64,000 nucleotides of DNA from Hyphomicrobiales bacterium (lineage in GTDB: Bacteria > Pseudomonadota > Alphaproteobacteria > Rhizobiales > Rhizobiaceae), in assembly GCA_900471605.1 (NCBI GenBank), contig UCEY01000025.1:303251-367250 (forward strand). The letters run 5' to 3'. The translations under genes and the position numbers were made by a program. Under the pieces are notes generated by a model. The model was not told the DNA's origin. It made no database searches and was given only the letters and a program-made list of their open reading frames with translations. Shown here piece after piece: positions 17,805 to 25,804 of the stretch; position 1 is the first letter of the stretch; each line of letters starts with the position of its first letter.

Positions 17805-19013
17805 TCATTTCTTGACCAGCGGGCACTGGCTTTCGGAAAGCGGACGGAAAGCCTTGTCGCCGGGGATCGTCGTCACGAGTTTCAAAAGGTCCCATTCGCT
17901 CTTGGATTCAGCGGGCGTCTTGACCTGATAAACGTACATGTCGTGGACCATCCTGCCGTCTGCCCGGATTTTTCCGCCCTTGGCGAAAAAGTCGTTGATC
18001 GGGGTCTCTTTCATCTTCGCCATGACCTGCTTCGTATCCGTCGTGCCGGCGGCCTGAACGGCTTTCAGGTAGTGCATGGTCGAGGAATAGTCGCCCGCGT
18101 CGCCCATATGAGGCGGGCGCCCTACGCGCGCTTCAAACTTCTTGGCGAAGGCTCGCGTTTCGTCGTCGCGATCCCAATAAAAAGCATTGGTGAGGATCAT
18201 GCCCTGAGCGGTTTCAAGGCCGAGCGAATGGACGTCGGTGTCCCATACCAGCAGGCCGGCTACCGTTTTCCCGGACGACGCGAGGCCAAATTCCGATGCG
18301 GATTTGACGGCGTTGACGAATGTCGTGCCCGAACCGGCCATCGCGACCACATCCGCGGGCGAAGCCTGCGCCTGCAGCATGAAGGCACTGTGGTCCGAAG
18401 TCTCGATCGGGTAGCGCACGGCGCCGGACACGGTCCCGCCACTCGCCTTCACGATCTGGCTGGCGTCCGCTTCCAGTGCATGACCGAAGGCATAATCGGC
18501 CGTGAGGAAGAACCAGTTCTTTTTCCCCTGCCGGATCAGTTCGTTGGCGGTGCCGTTGGAAAGCGCGTAGGTATCGTAGGAATAATGGATGCTGTTCGGC
18601 GTGCAGCTGTCGTTCGTCAGACGCGACGAGCCGGAGCCGTTGACGATGGCGATCTTGTCCTGATCCTTGGCCACCTGCGTGACTGCAAGCGCGATGCCGG
18701 AGTTGATCAGGTTGTTGATCATCGTCACGCCCTGCGACTCGTACCACTGGCGCGCGGTGGAGACAGCCACTTCCGGCTTGTTCTGATGGTCGGCGACGAC
18801 GACTTCCAGAGCGCGATTCAGGACCTTCCCGCCGAAATCTTCGACGGCCATCTTTACGGCCGCAACCGCCCCGTCCCCGCTTTCGTGAGAGAACTGGCCG
18901 CTGACATCCGTCAGCACACCGATCCTCACCGGACCTGTTGTCTGCGCATATGCCGACAGGCTCATCGCTCCGAGAGCGGCGGCGCACGACAGCAGAATCT
19001 TTAGACGCTTCAT
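17805..19013 (-). CDS. Branched-chain amino-acid-type ABC transporter substrate-binding protein (LivK-like)
   Basis: A 402-residue periplasmic type I binding protein. ATG 19013 with GGAGGAT upstream gives a clear signal peptide (MKRLKILLSC core, cut after SAYAQ). The mature start GPVRIGVLTDVSGQF and later AVSTARQWYESQG are typical of the Leu/Ile/Val family, which in soil alphaproteobacteria often carries aromatic acids. It is divergent from livGFHM 270 bases away and heads the seven-gene operon of CoA-pathway enzymes, which links the importer to that pathway. Confidence 0.92.
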   Translation of the reverse strand: MKRLKILLSCAAALGAMSLSAYAQTTGPVRIGVLTDVSGQFSHESGDGAVAAVKMAVEDFGGKVLNRALEVVVADHQNKPEVAVSTARQWYESQGVTMINNLINSGIALAVTQVAKDQDKIAIVNGSGSSRLTNDSCTPNSIHYSYDTYALSNGTANELIRQGKKNWFFLTADYAFGHALEADASQIVKASGGTVSGAVRYPIETSDHSAFMLQAQASPADVVAMAGSGTTFVNAVKSASEFGLASSGKTVAGLLVWDTDVHSLGLETAQGMILTNAFYWDRDDETRAFAKKFEARVGRPPHMGDAGDYSSTMHYLKAVQAAGTTDTKQVMAKMKETPINDFFAKGGKIRADGRMVHDMYVYQVKTPAESKSEWDLLKLVTTIPGDKAFRPLSESQCPLVKK

Positions 19014-19156
19014 AATTCTATCCTCCCAGATCCGGCGCCGAGGCTCCTCCGCCGCGCCGATATGAACTTGCGTTATCATACTTAGATCAGACTGAAGCAG
19101 GAATTATGTGCGATGCAACAGTCGATAACGGTAAGAAAATCAGATATTCTAAAAAT

Positions 19157-19180
19157 ATGCAAGCTTGCATTATTAGACTT
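19157..19180. promoter_or_regulatory. Operator candidate in the divergent liv promoter region
   Basis: On the minus strand 19180-19165 reads AAGTCTAATAATGCAA, identical to the stretch at 23571-23586 before the cox-type operon. It is joined to a perfect 14-base palindrome ATGCAAGCTTGCAT at 19157-19170. The site lies between the binding-protein gene (start 19013) and livG (start 19283). It is the best candidate for binding by the double-HxlR regulator at 28220-29200. Confidence 0.6.
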
Positions 19181-19282
19181 TATGTGATTTTCTCAGAATG
19201 CCTCTCTCACGGGACGAGGTGCGCGAACCATCTCGTCATGGCTTCGCTGGAGGAGAATTTAAGACACTAGGGAGGACGACGC

Positions 19283-20041
19283 GTGCCGGAGACCGCACCC
19301 GTTATCGAAGCGCGCAATCTGACGCGCTCATTCGGCGGCTTCGTTGCCGTCAACAACGTCGACATCAAGATCAGCGCAGGGACCATCCACGCGCTGATCG
19401 GACCCAACGGGGCAGGCAAGAGCACGCTCTTCAACCTCCTGACGAAGTTCCTTTCTCCAAGTTCAGGGCAGATCTTCTTCAAGAACCGTGACATAACCCG
19501 CATGGCTCCTGCCGACATCGCCCGACTCGGGCTGGTGCGCTCGTTTCAGATCTCTTCCGTGTTTCCGCATCTGAGCGCGCACGAGAACGTTCGCGTTTCC
19601 CTGCAGGCCCGCGAACGCGAAACATTCTCGTTCTGGAAGTCCGACAGGTGTCTCAAGCGCTTCAACGATGAGGCGAGCGCGCTGCTTGACAGCGTCGGTC
19701 TCGCCGACAAGGCCCGATCGAAGGCGAGCGAGCTCTCCTATGGGCGGAAACGGGCTTTGGAACTGGCGACAACGCTTGCGCTGCAGCCGGAAGTGCTGCT
19801 GCTCGACGAGCCGATGGCCGGCATGGGCACGGAAGACATCGGCAGAACCGCAGCCCTCATCCGCCGGGTGGGCGAAGGCCGGACCGTCCTCATGGTCGAG
19901 CATAACCTTGGCGTCGTCGCCGATCTCTCCGACAGGATCACGGTCCTGCGCCGCGGCGAAGTCATCGCCGAGGGCAGCTATGTCGAAGTCTCCTCGAATT
20001 CCGAAGTCCGCAAGGCCTATATGGGAGGCGCCCATGCCTGA
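19283..20041 (+). CDS. livG: Branched-chain amino-acid-type ABC transporter ATPase (LivG-like)
   Basis: A 252-residue ATPase. It starts at GTG 19283, preceded by AGGGAGGA. Walker A is GPNGAGKS at about residue 40, and Walker B is VLLLDEPMAGMG at about 170. The ABC signature reads ELSYGRKRALELA instead of LSGGQ, as is common in LivG proteins. It overlaps livF by eight bases. With livF, livH and livM it forms the energising and membrane part of the importer whose binding protein is encoded divergently at 17805-19013. Confidence 0.93.
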   Translation: MPETAPVIEARNLTRSFGGFVAVNNVDIKISAGTIHALIGPNGAGKSTLFNLLTKFLSPSSGQIFFKNRDITRMAPADIARLGLVRSFQISSVFPHLSAHENVRVSLQARERETFSFWKSDRCLKRFNDEASALLDSVGLADKARSKASELSYGRKRALELATTLALQPEVLLLDEPMAGMGTEDIGRTAALIRRVGEGRTVLMVEHNLGVVADLSDRITVLRRGEVIAEGSYVEVSSNSEVRKAYMGGAHA

Positions 20042-20741
20042 ACCCGCACTCCTCAACGTCAGCAACCTCCAAGCCTGGTACGGCGAAAGCCACGTATTGC
20101 ATGGCGTCACCTTCGACGTCAGGAAAGGCGAAGTGGTCACATTGATCGGGCGCAACGGCGCGGGCAAGACCACGACACTGCGCAGCCTGATCGGGGTGGT
20201 GGGAAAACGTGCGGGCAGCGGCACGTTCAAGGGCGTGGACCTCCTCAAGGTCGCACCGCACAAGGTCGCCCGGCTTGGGATCGGCTATGTCCCAGAAGAA
20301 CGGGGCATCTTCTCGAAGCTGAACGTCATTGAAAACCTCTTGTTCCCTCCCGCATGGCAATCCGGCGGGATGAGCGTGAACGAGATTTATAGCCTCTTCC
20401 CCAATCTCAAGGGGCGCGACAGCACCCCCGGAACCCGACTGTCGGGGGGCGAGCAGCAGATGCTTGCCATTGGCAGGATATTGCGGACCGGAGCCGACTT
20501 CATTCTGCTCGACGAACCGACGGAAGGCATAGCTCCCGTCATCATCGAGGAGATCGGCGCCGCATTGCGCATCCTCAAGGACCGCGGAATGACCATCATT
20601 CTCGTGGAGCAGAACCTGCGCTTTGCCGCCTCCGTCGCCGACCGGCATTTCGTGCTGGACCAGGGAAAGGTCGTCGACGAAATCGCCAACCATGCACTCG
20701 ACGCCAATATGGATCGCCTCAACCGCTATCTCGGGGTCTGA
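20034..20741 (+). CDS. livF: Branched-chain amino-acid-type ABC transporter ATPase (LivF-like)
   Basis: A 235-residue ATPase starting at the ATG that overlaps the livG stop. Walker A is GRNGAGKTT, the signature is RLSGGEQQML, and Walker B is FILLDEPTEG followed by IAPVIIEEI, the classic LivF text. The frame is open upstream to 19668, but that part is livG in another frame. It pairs with LivG as the second nucleotide-binding subunit. The permease gene livH follows after 34 bases. Confidence 0.93.
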   Translation: MPEPALLNVSNLQAWYGESHVLHGVTFDVRKGEVVTLIGRNGAGKTTTLRSLIGVVGKRAGSGTFKGVDLLKVAPHKVARLGIGYVPEERGIFSKLNVIENLLFPPAWQSGGMSVNEIYSLFPNLKGRDSTPGTRLSGGEQQMLAIGRILRTGADFILLDEPTEGIAPVIIEEIGAALRILKDRGMTIILVEQNLRFAASVADRHFVLDQGKVVDEIANHALDANMDRLNRYLGV

Positions 20742-20775
20742 CCATGGCGCAAACACTTCAACAGGTAGGAATCCG

Positions 20776-21663
20776 ATGACAGACTTCCTCGGGGTGCCGA
20801 TACCCGTTCTCCTCGGCCAACTGCTGCTCGGCCTGATCAACGGCTCTTTCTACGCGCTGTTGAGCCTCGGCCTTGCCATCATCTTCGGCATGCTCAACGT
20901 CATCAACTTCGCCCACGGAGCCTTCTACATGCTGGGCGGGTTCGTTGCGTGGTATCTGCTCTCAAAAATGGGCCTGGGGTATTGGTGGACATTGTTCGCC
21001 GCCCCCCTTCTCGTCGGCCTTGCCGGCGTCATCATCGAAAAGACGCTCCTGAAGCGGCTTTACCGCATGGACCACCTGTACAGCCTGCTCCTCACATTCG
21101 GCATCGCCCTGATGCTGGAAGGGCTGTTCCGCCATATCTTCGGTGCGGCGGGAAAGCCTTATCCCGTTCCGGCCTTGCTGACGGGCGGCATCAATCTGGG
21201 CTTCATGTTCCTGCCCGTGTATCGCGCATGGGTGATCGCCGTGTCGCTCGCCATCTGCATCCTGACCTGGCTGGCGATCGAGCGGACGAAGCTCGGCGGA
21301 TATCTGAGGGCCGCGACAGAAAATCCGGCACTGGTGCAGGCGTTCGGCATCAACGTTCCCCTGATGCTCACGCTGACTTACGCATTCTGCGTCGGTCTGG
21401 CGGGATTTGCCGGGGCTCTTGCCGCACCCCTTTATCAAGTGAGCCCGGGCATGGGATCGAGCATCATCATCGTCGTGTTCGCCGTCGTCGTCATAGGCGG
21501 CATGGGATCGATCGGCGGCGCAATTGTCACCGCGCTTGCGCTCGGCGTGATCGAGGGCCTGACGAAGACGTTCTATCCGGCAGCGTCGTCGATTGCGGTC
21601 TTCGTCGTGATGGTGCTGGTGATTCTCATTCGGCCGTCCGGCCTGTTTAGTCGTGAGGCGTGA
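20776..21663 (+). CDS. livH: Branched-chain amino-acid-type ABC transporter permease (LivH-like)
   Basis: A 295-residue inner-membrane permease. ATG 20776 follows TAGGA; earlier in-frame codons belong to livF in another frame. The N-terminal text LINGSFYALLSLGLAIIFGM and NVINFAHGAFYMLGG is diagnostic of LivH, with about eight hydrophobic segments. The stop TGA at 21661 lies two bases before the livM start. It forms the channel with LivM. Confidence 0.93.
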   Translation: MTDFLGVPIPVLLGQLLLGLINGSFYALLSLGLAIIFGMLNVINFAHGAFYMLGGFVAWYLLSKMGLGYWWTLFAAPLLVGLAGVIIEKTLLKRLYRMDHLYSLLLTFGIALMLEGLFRHIFGAAGKPYPVPALLTGGINLGFMFLPVYRAWVIAVSLAICILTWLAIERTKLGGYLRAATENPALVQAFGINVPLMLTLTYAFCVGLAGFAGALAAPLYQVSPGMGSSIIIVVFAVVVIGGMGSIGGAIVTALALGVIEGLTKTFYPAASSIAVFVVMVLVILIRPSGLFSREA

Positions 21664-21664
21664 A

Positions 21665-22636
21665 ATGAACGGAACAACCCTCTCCGCCACCTCGGCCGCC
21701 GCGAACTCCACGCGGACGCTGGGCCTGACGCTCCTCGTGGCTGTCGCAGCCGTCATGCTGCTTGCCCCCTTTGCGGTATATCCTCTGTTCCTGATCAAGA
21801 TTCTCTGCTTCGTGCTTTTCGCGGCAGCATTCAATCTCGTTCTCGGTTACGCAGGGCTGCTTTCGTTCGGCCATGCCGCCTTCTTCGGTGGAGGAGCCTA
21901 TATCGCGGCGCATGCCGCGAAAGTTTGGAATTTGCCGTTCGAGCTGGCAATTCTTTCCGGAACGGCGTTCGCAACCCTCATCGGCTTCATCTTCGGAGCA
22001 ATCGCGATCCGCAGGCACGGCATCTATTTTGCCATGATCACGCTGGCACTTGCGCAGATGATCTACTTCCTCGCGGTCCAGATGCCTTTTACCGGCGGTG
22101 AAGACGGCATTCAGGCGGTGCCGCGCGGCTACCTGCTGGGCATGATCGATCTACGGAACATCACGGCAATGTATTACACCGTCCTGGGCGGCACGGTTAT
22201 CGGCCTGATCATCATCTGGCGCGCCGTCAACTCGCCCTTTGGTCATACGCTCTCCGCGATCCGCGAGAACGAGACCCGCGTTACGTCGCTCGGCCTGAAA
22301 CCCGACCGCTACAAGCTGATCGCATTCACCCTGTCCGCAGCGCTATCCGGATTTGCGGGCTCCATGAAGGCGCTGGCTTTCCAGCTGGCGTCGCTGGTGG
22401 ACGTCACGTGGCACATGTCAGGCGAGGTCATTTTGATGACCCTCCTGGGGGGCATGGGCACGCTCATCGGACCGATAGTGGGCGCGACCGTCGTGGTGGG
22501 CCTGGAGCACTTCCTGTCCACGAGCGGCCTCCCGATTACCTTCATCATCGGCCTGTTCTTCGTCATCTGCGTGATGATGTTCAGACGGGGCGTGTTCGGC
22601 GAGCTGAAAAACCTCCTGGAGCGCCGCCAGCGCTGA
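21665..22636 (+). CDS. livM: Branched-chain amino-acid-type ABC transporter permease (LivM-like)
   Basis: A 323-residue inner-membrane permease. ATG 21665 directly follows the livH stop. The family motif NLVLGYAGLLSFGHAAFFGGGAY, split here as LGYAGLLSFGHAAFFG, is near residues 58-73. The segment SAIRENETRVTSLGLKPDRYK near residue 200 is the LivM EAA-like loop. There is no fused ATPase domain. It is the last gene of livGFHM, followed by a strong terminator. Confidence 0.93.
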   Translation: MNGTTLSATSAAANSTRTLGLTLLVAVAAVMLLAPFAVYPLFLIKILCFVLFAAAFNLVLGYAGLLSFGHAAFFGGGAYIAAHAAKVWNLPFELAILSGTAFATLIGFIFGAIAIRRHGIYFAMITLALAQMIYFLAVQMPFTGGEDGIQAVPRGYLLGMIDLRNITAMYYTVLGGTVIGLIIIWRAVNSPFGHTLSAIRENETRVTSLGLKPDRYKLIAFTLSAALSGFAGSMKALAFQLASLVDVTWHMSGEVILMTLLGGMGTLIGPIVGATVVVGLEHFLSTSGLPITFIIGLFFVICVMMFRRGVFGELKNLLERRQR

Positions 22637-22667
22637 AGAAGAAAGTCTATTTATGCAAGCCAATATG

Positions 22668-22694
22668 AAAGGCCGGAATTTTGTTCCGGCCTTT
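22668..22694. terminator. Bidirectional rho-independent terminator between livM and coxG-like
   Basis: AAAGGCCGGAA and TTCCGGCCTTT form a perfect 11-base stem with a TTTTG loop, with T-rich flanks on both strands. It lies between converging genes and should end both transcripts. Confidence 0.9.
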
Positions 22695-22713
22695 TTCAGT
22701 TCCCGCCACGCGA

Positions 22714-23493
22714 CTATCTCGATCTTGCTCCGAAGAGATAGCCGACGGCCGCAGCCATGACCACCTGGGTGACACTCGCCAAGTCGGCCGGGAATCTTCC
22801 AGGAGCGCTGACCGCGGGCGCCAGGGCAGGCATCAATACGCTCGCCCACATGGCAGCCAGTACGGACGCGAATACGACCAGGGCCATCGCCGGCAGAGAG
22901 ATCCCGACACCGGAGTCGGCGACCGCCGGGACGACCGGTGAACGCGAAACCGGCGCGCCAGGAGCCTGGTGATGTGTCGCGACCGGCTCGCTGGCGTGCT
23001 GCGAAGGCTTTGGACTTTCCGACCGTTGATCGCCCGGCATGACCGGGTTCTGGCGGGCCTCGATCTCCTCGGCAAACCTTTTGAAGAACTGCCCCGCCAT
23101 TTGCTTTGCCGTCACGTCAATGAGGCGGCCGCCAAGCTGCGAAAGCTTGCCGCCGATCTGCGCGTCGACGGTGTAGCCAAGCACCGTGCCGCCATCGACC
23201 GCCTCCAGTCTAACGGTTGCCACGCCCTTGGCGAAGCCCGCGACGCCTCCCTGCCCCTCGCCCGTGATCCTGTAACCGTGCGGCGGATCAAGGTCCGATA
23301 GCGTAACCGCTCCCTGAAACCGTGCCTTAACGGGACCGACCTTCATCACCGCAACGGCGGACATTTCCGTTTCCGACGTTTTTGTCAGCTCCTGACAACC
23401 CGGAATGCAGACCCTGAGCACGTCAGCGTCGTTGAGCGCGGCCCAGACCGCTTCTTTCGCAGCCGGAATCAGCTGCTGGCCAGACATCTCCAT
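22714..23493 (-). CDS. CoxG-like SRPBCC family protein with C-terminal membrane segment
   Basis: A 259-residue protein. Residues 1-145 are a CoxG-type SRPBCC domain (VWAALNDADVLRVCIPGC near the start; later LSQLGGRLIDVTAKQMAGQFF). A Pro/Ser-rich linker (150-185) and hydrophobic stretches follow, to about 250. The start is set by GGAGG 7 bases before the ATG. In CO dehydrogenase clusters CoxG tethers or helps mature the Mo enzyme at the membrane, and the same role is likely here for the divergent hydroxylase genes. It shares its control region with them. Confidence 0.85.
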   Translation of the reverse strand: MEMSGQQLIPAAKEAVWAALNDADVLRVCIPGCQELTKTSETEMSAVAVMKVGPVKARFQGAVTLSDLDPPHGYRITGEGQGGVAGFAKGVATVRLEAVDGGTVLGYTVDAQIGGKLSQLGGRLIDVTAKQMAGQFFKRFAEEIEARQNPVMPGDQRSESPKPSQHASEPVATHHQAPGAPVSRSPVVPAVADSGVGISLPAMALVVFASVLAAMWASVLMPALAPAVSAPGRFPADLASVTQVVMAAAVGYLFGARSR

Positions 23494-23554
23494 CGATATT
23501 CCTCCTCTCCTGCTTTCTCGACGCGACCGCCGAACGAACCCCGCAAGGGACTGC

Positions 23555-23586
23555 TTGACATTCTTCTTTTAAGTCTAATAATGCAA
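23555..23586 (+). promoter_or_regulatory. Promoter and overlapping operator candidate before the Mo hydroxylase operon
   Basis: TTGACA at 23555-23560 is followed, 16 bases later, by AATAAT, a plausible sigma-70 promoter pointing to the gene at 23689. The -10 box lies inside AAGTCTAATAATGCAA (23571-23586), which is identical in inverted orientation to the site in the liv promoter region. Overlap with the -10 suggests repression or ligand-controlled access by the HxlR-type regulator. Confidence 0.55.
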
Positions 23587-23688
23587 GTTAAATATATAAA
23601 GCCACCGATGCTGAAGGTGGTGGTGGAGGAAGCCTGATGGCGCATTTTTCAACGGCTGGAGCAATCGGGCCGGACGGAGGGTGAGACG

Positions 23689-24570
23689 ATGAAACCAGCG
23701 CAATTCGACTACGCCGCACCCAAGACGATCGAGGAAGCCGCGGCCTTGCTCGCCGCATCCAACGGCGACGGCAAGATCATCGCGGGCGGGCAGAGCCTGA
23801 TGCCGATGATCAACTTCCGTCTGGTGAAGCCGGCGATCCTTATCGACATCAACCGGATCGAAGGGCTCGACCGGATCGAGCTGGAGGGCAATCGAGTGAG
23901 GATCGGCGCCACGGTCCGCCACTGCAGGACAGCGACCGATCCATTGATATCCGAACACCTTCCGGTGGTTCACGAGGCGATGCATCACGTCGCGCACATG
24001 ACCGTCCGCAACCGGGGGACCTTCTGCGGCAGTGTCGCGCATGCCGATCCGGCGGCCGAGATGCCCATGATGACGCGCTTTCTCGACGGTACGATCGTCG
24101 CGTTTTCAGTACGCGGCGAGCGGCGCATCCCGGCCGCCGAGTTTTTCGTCGGCTCATTAGTGAATTCGCTGGAGCCGGACGAACTCGTGACCGCCGTTGA
24201 GATCGATGCAATCCCTCCGGACGCCGGATGGGGCTTCGAAGAATTCGCCAAGCGCCACGGCGATTTCGCGTTGGCCTGCTTCGCAACCACTCTTCGTGCA
24301 GTGGGCGGACGCGCAAAGGATGTCCGGGTAGGAATGATGGGGGTGGGCGAAACACCGATGCGGCTGCGCGAAATCGAAGACATCGTGGATGGGACGGACG
24401 TTTCCGACATGATGCTCGATGAGGTCGCCAAGAGGCTGACGGACATACTCACTCCGAACACCGATATCCACGCATCTGCCGACTATCGCAGGCATCTTTC
24501 CGGTGTCCTGGCCAGGCGGGCTCTCCGGGCGGCCTGGGGCCGGGCGAATGGCAAGGGTCTCGACGCATGA
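23689..24570 (+). CDS. Mo hydroxylase FAD-binding subunit (CoxM/xanthine dehydrogenase subunit M family)
   Basis: A 293-residue FAD-binding protein of the vanillyl-alcohol-oxidase-like fold used by xanthine dehydrogenase-family enzymes. FAD motifs KIIAGGQSLMPMINFRL (residues 26-42) and MTVRNRGTFCGSVAHADPA (about 104-122) are both present; the second is the usual T-I-G-G-x-x-A-H-A-D-P-A region. It starts at ATG 23689 with GGAGG. It overlaps the iron-sulfur gene by four bases. It passes electrons from the Mo and Fe-S subunits to FAD. Confidence 0.92.
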   Translation: MKPAQFDYAAPKTIEEAAALLAASNGDGKIIAGGQSLMPMINFRLVKPAILIDINRIEGLDRIELEGNRVRIGATVRHCRTATDPLISEHLPVVHEAMHHVAHMTVRNRGTFCGSVAHADPAAEMPMMTRFLDGTIVAFSVRGERRIPAAEFFVGSLVNSLEPDELVTAVEIDAIPPDAGWGFEEFAKRHGDFALACFATTLRAVGGRAKDVRVGMMGVGETPMRLREIEDIVDGTDVSDMMLDEVAKRLTDILTPNTDIHASADYRRHLSGVLARRALRAAWGRANGKGLDA

Positions 24571-25046
24571 GCGACAAAACCATCAGCCTCAACGTCAACG
24601 GGTTGTCCTATACTCGCACCATTGAAGCCCGCATGCTGCTCAGCGATTTCCTGCGCCAGGAGCTTGGCCTCACGGGGACGCATGTGGGTTGCGAGCACGG
24701 CGTCTGCGGTGCCTGTACCATCCTCCTCGACGGCCGCAGCGCCCGTTCGTGCCTGACCCTCGCGGTGCAGGCCGAAGATTGTGAAATCGAAACCATCGAA
24801 GGCCAGGGCGAAATCGACAGGCTCGGGCGGGTGCAGGAAGCCTTCCGCCAGCACCATGGTCTCCAGTGCGGTTTCTGCACGCCGGGATTCATCATGGCGA
24901 TCACCGACCTTCTCCGCCATCACCCGCTCGAGACCGACGAGCAGATCCGCGAGGCGCTGTCCGGCAATATCTGTCGCTGCACGGGATACGAGCACATCGT
25001 CAATGCCGTTCGTGAACTGGCAAGCGAAAGAGGACCTATCGCATGA
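24567..25046 (+). CDS. Mo hydroxylase [2Fe-2S] subunit (CoxS family)
   Basis: A 159-residue protein with two [2Fe-2S] clusters. The plant-type cluster is CEHGVCGACTILLDG with a later Cys in RSCL; the C-terminal helical cluster is CGFCTPG and ICRCTG. Length and all eight Cys match the family. The start overlaps the FAD subunit stop, and the stop overlaps the following metallo-hydrolase start (ATGA at both ends). It relays electrons between molybdopterin and FAD. Confidence 0.94.
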   Translation: MSDKTISLNVNGLSYTRTIEARMLLSDFLRQELGLTGTHVGCEHGVCGACTILLDGRSARSCLTLAVQAEDCEIETIEGQGEIDRLGRVQEAFRQHHGLQCGFCTPGFIMAITDLLRHHPLETDEQIREALSGNICRCTGYEHIVNAVRELASERGPIA

Positions 25047-25804
25047 AGATGCATTTTCTCGAGGGTGGCCGGCTTCGCATGCGCCGGTCGATCTTTGTCG
25101 CCGGCGCACCTAAAGAAGAAACCATCGAGCTTCCTGTGCACGCTACCCTGATGCGCCATCCGGAAGGCAATGTTCTCTTCGACAGCGGTTGCAACCCGGA
25201 TGCTGCCATTGACCCGCAAGCCAGATGGGGCGGGTTGAGCAAGGTTATGACACCGATCTTCGCACCGGAGCGGACGGTCGTTCATCAGTTGGGTACTATC
25301 GGACTCGAGCCTGACGACATCGACGTCGTGATCTGCTCCCACCTTCATCCTGACCATTGCGGATGCAACGTCTATTTTTGCAAGGCAACGATCCTTTGCC
25401 ACGAAGCCGAGGTTGAAGCTGCGCGGGCCGATGGCGCCCCAGCTCTCGGCTACCTCCCTCGGGAATGGGACCAGCCCCAGGGCTTCCAGACGTTCGCCGA
25501 GGAACACGACGTTTTTGGTGATGGCCGGATCGTTCTCCTGCCCATGCCCGGGCATACGCCGGGCATGAGCGTCGCCCGCATCGACCTGCGGAAGGACGGG
25601 TCCTTCGTTCTCGCGTCGGACGCCGCCCCACTTCAGACGAACATCGAAAGCGGCGTAGCACCCAAGAATACCTGGAATATGGAACTTGCCGGGGCGGCGC
25701 TTCAGCGCCTGAAGGCGCTGCGGGACGGTGGTCACACGATCATATCCGGCCATGATGACGCGCAATGGCAAGGACTGCGCAAGGGCGCGGAGTATTACGA
25801 ATGA
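25043..25804 (+). CDS. Metallo-beta-lactamase-fold hydrolase, lactonase-like, inside the Mo hydroxylase operon
   Basis: A 253-residue metal-dependent hydrolase. The metal motif SHLHPDHCG is at about residues 98-106, with further ligands in MPGHTPGMS (about 169-177), ASDAAP (about 192) and ISGHDD near the end. The pattern is that of the AHL-lactonase/4-pyridoxolactonase branch. It overlaps the Fe-S subunit and the Mo subunit genes by four bases each, so it is translationally coupled in the operon. A pathway lactone or thioester is a more likely substrate than a quorum signal, by context. It has no signal peptide. Confidence 0.85.
   Translation: MKMHFLEGGRLRMRRSIFVAGAPKEETIELPVHATLMRHPEGNVLFDSGCNPDAAIDPQARWGGLSKVMTPIFAPERTVVHQLGTIGLEPDDIDVVICSHLHPDHCGCNVYFCKATILCHEAEVEAARADGAPALGYLPREWDQPQGFQTFAEEHDVFGDGRIVLLPMPGHTPGMSVARIDLRKDGSFVLASDAAPLQTNIESGVAPKNTWNMELAGAALQRLKALRDGGHTIISGHDDAQWQGLRKGAEYYE

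Noticed and set aside
25043..25804. AHL lactonase involved in quorum quenching
   Set aside because: The metal motif fits the broad family, but the gene is translationally coupled to catabolic subunits and no quorum-sensing gene is nearby.
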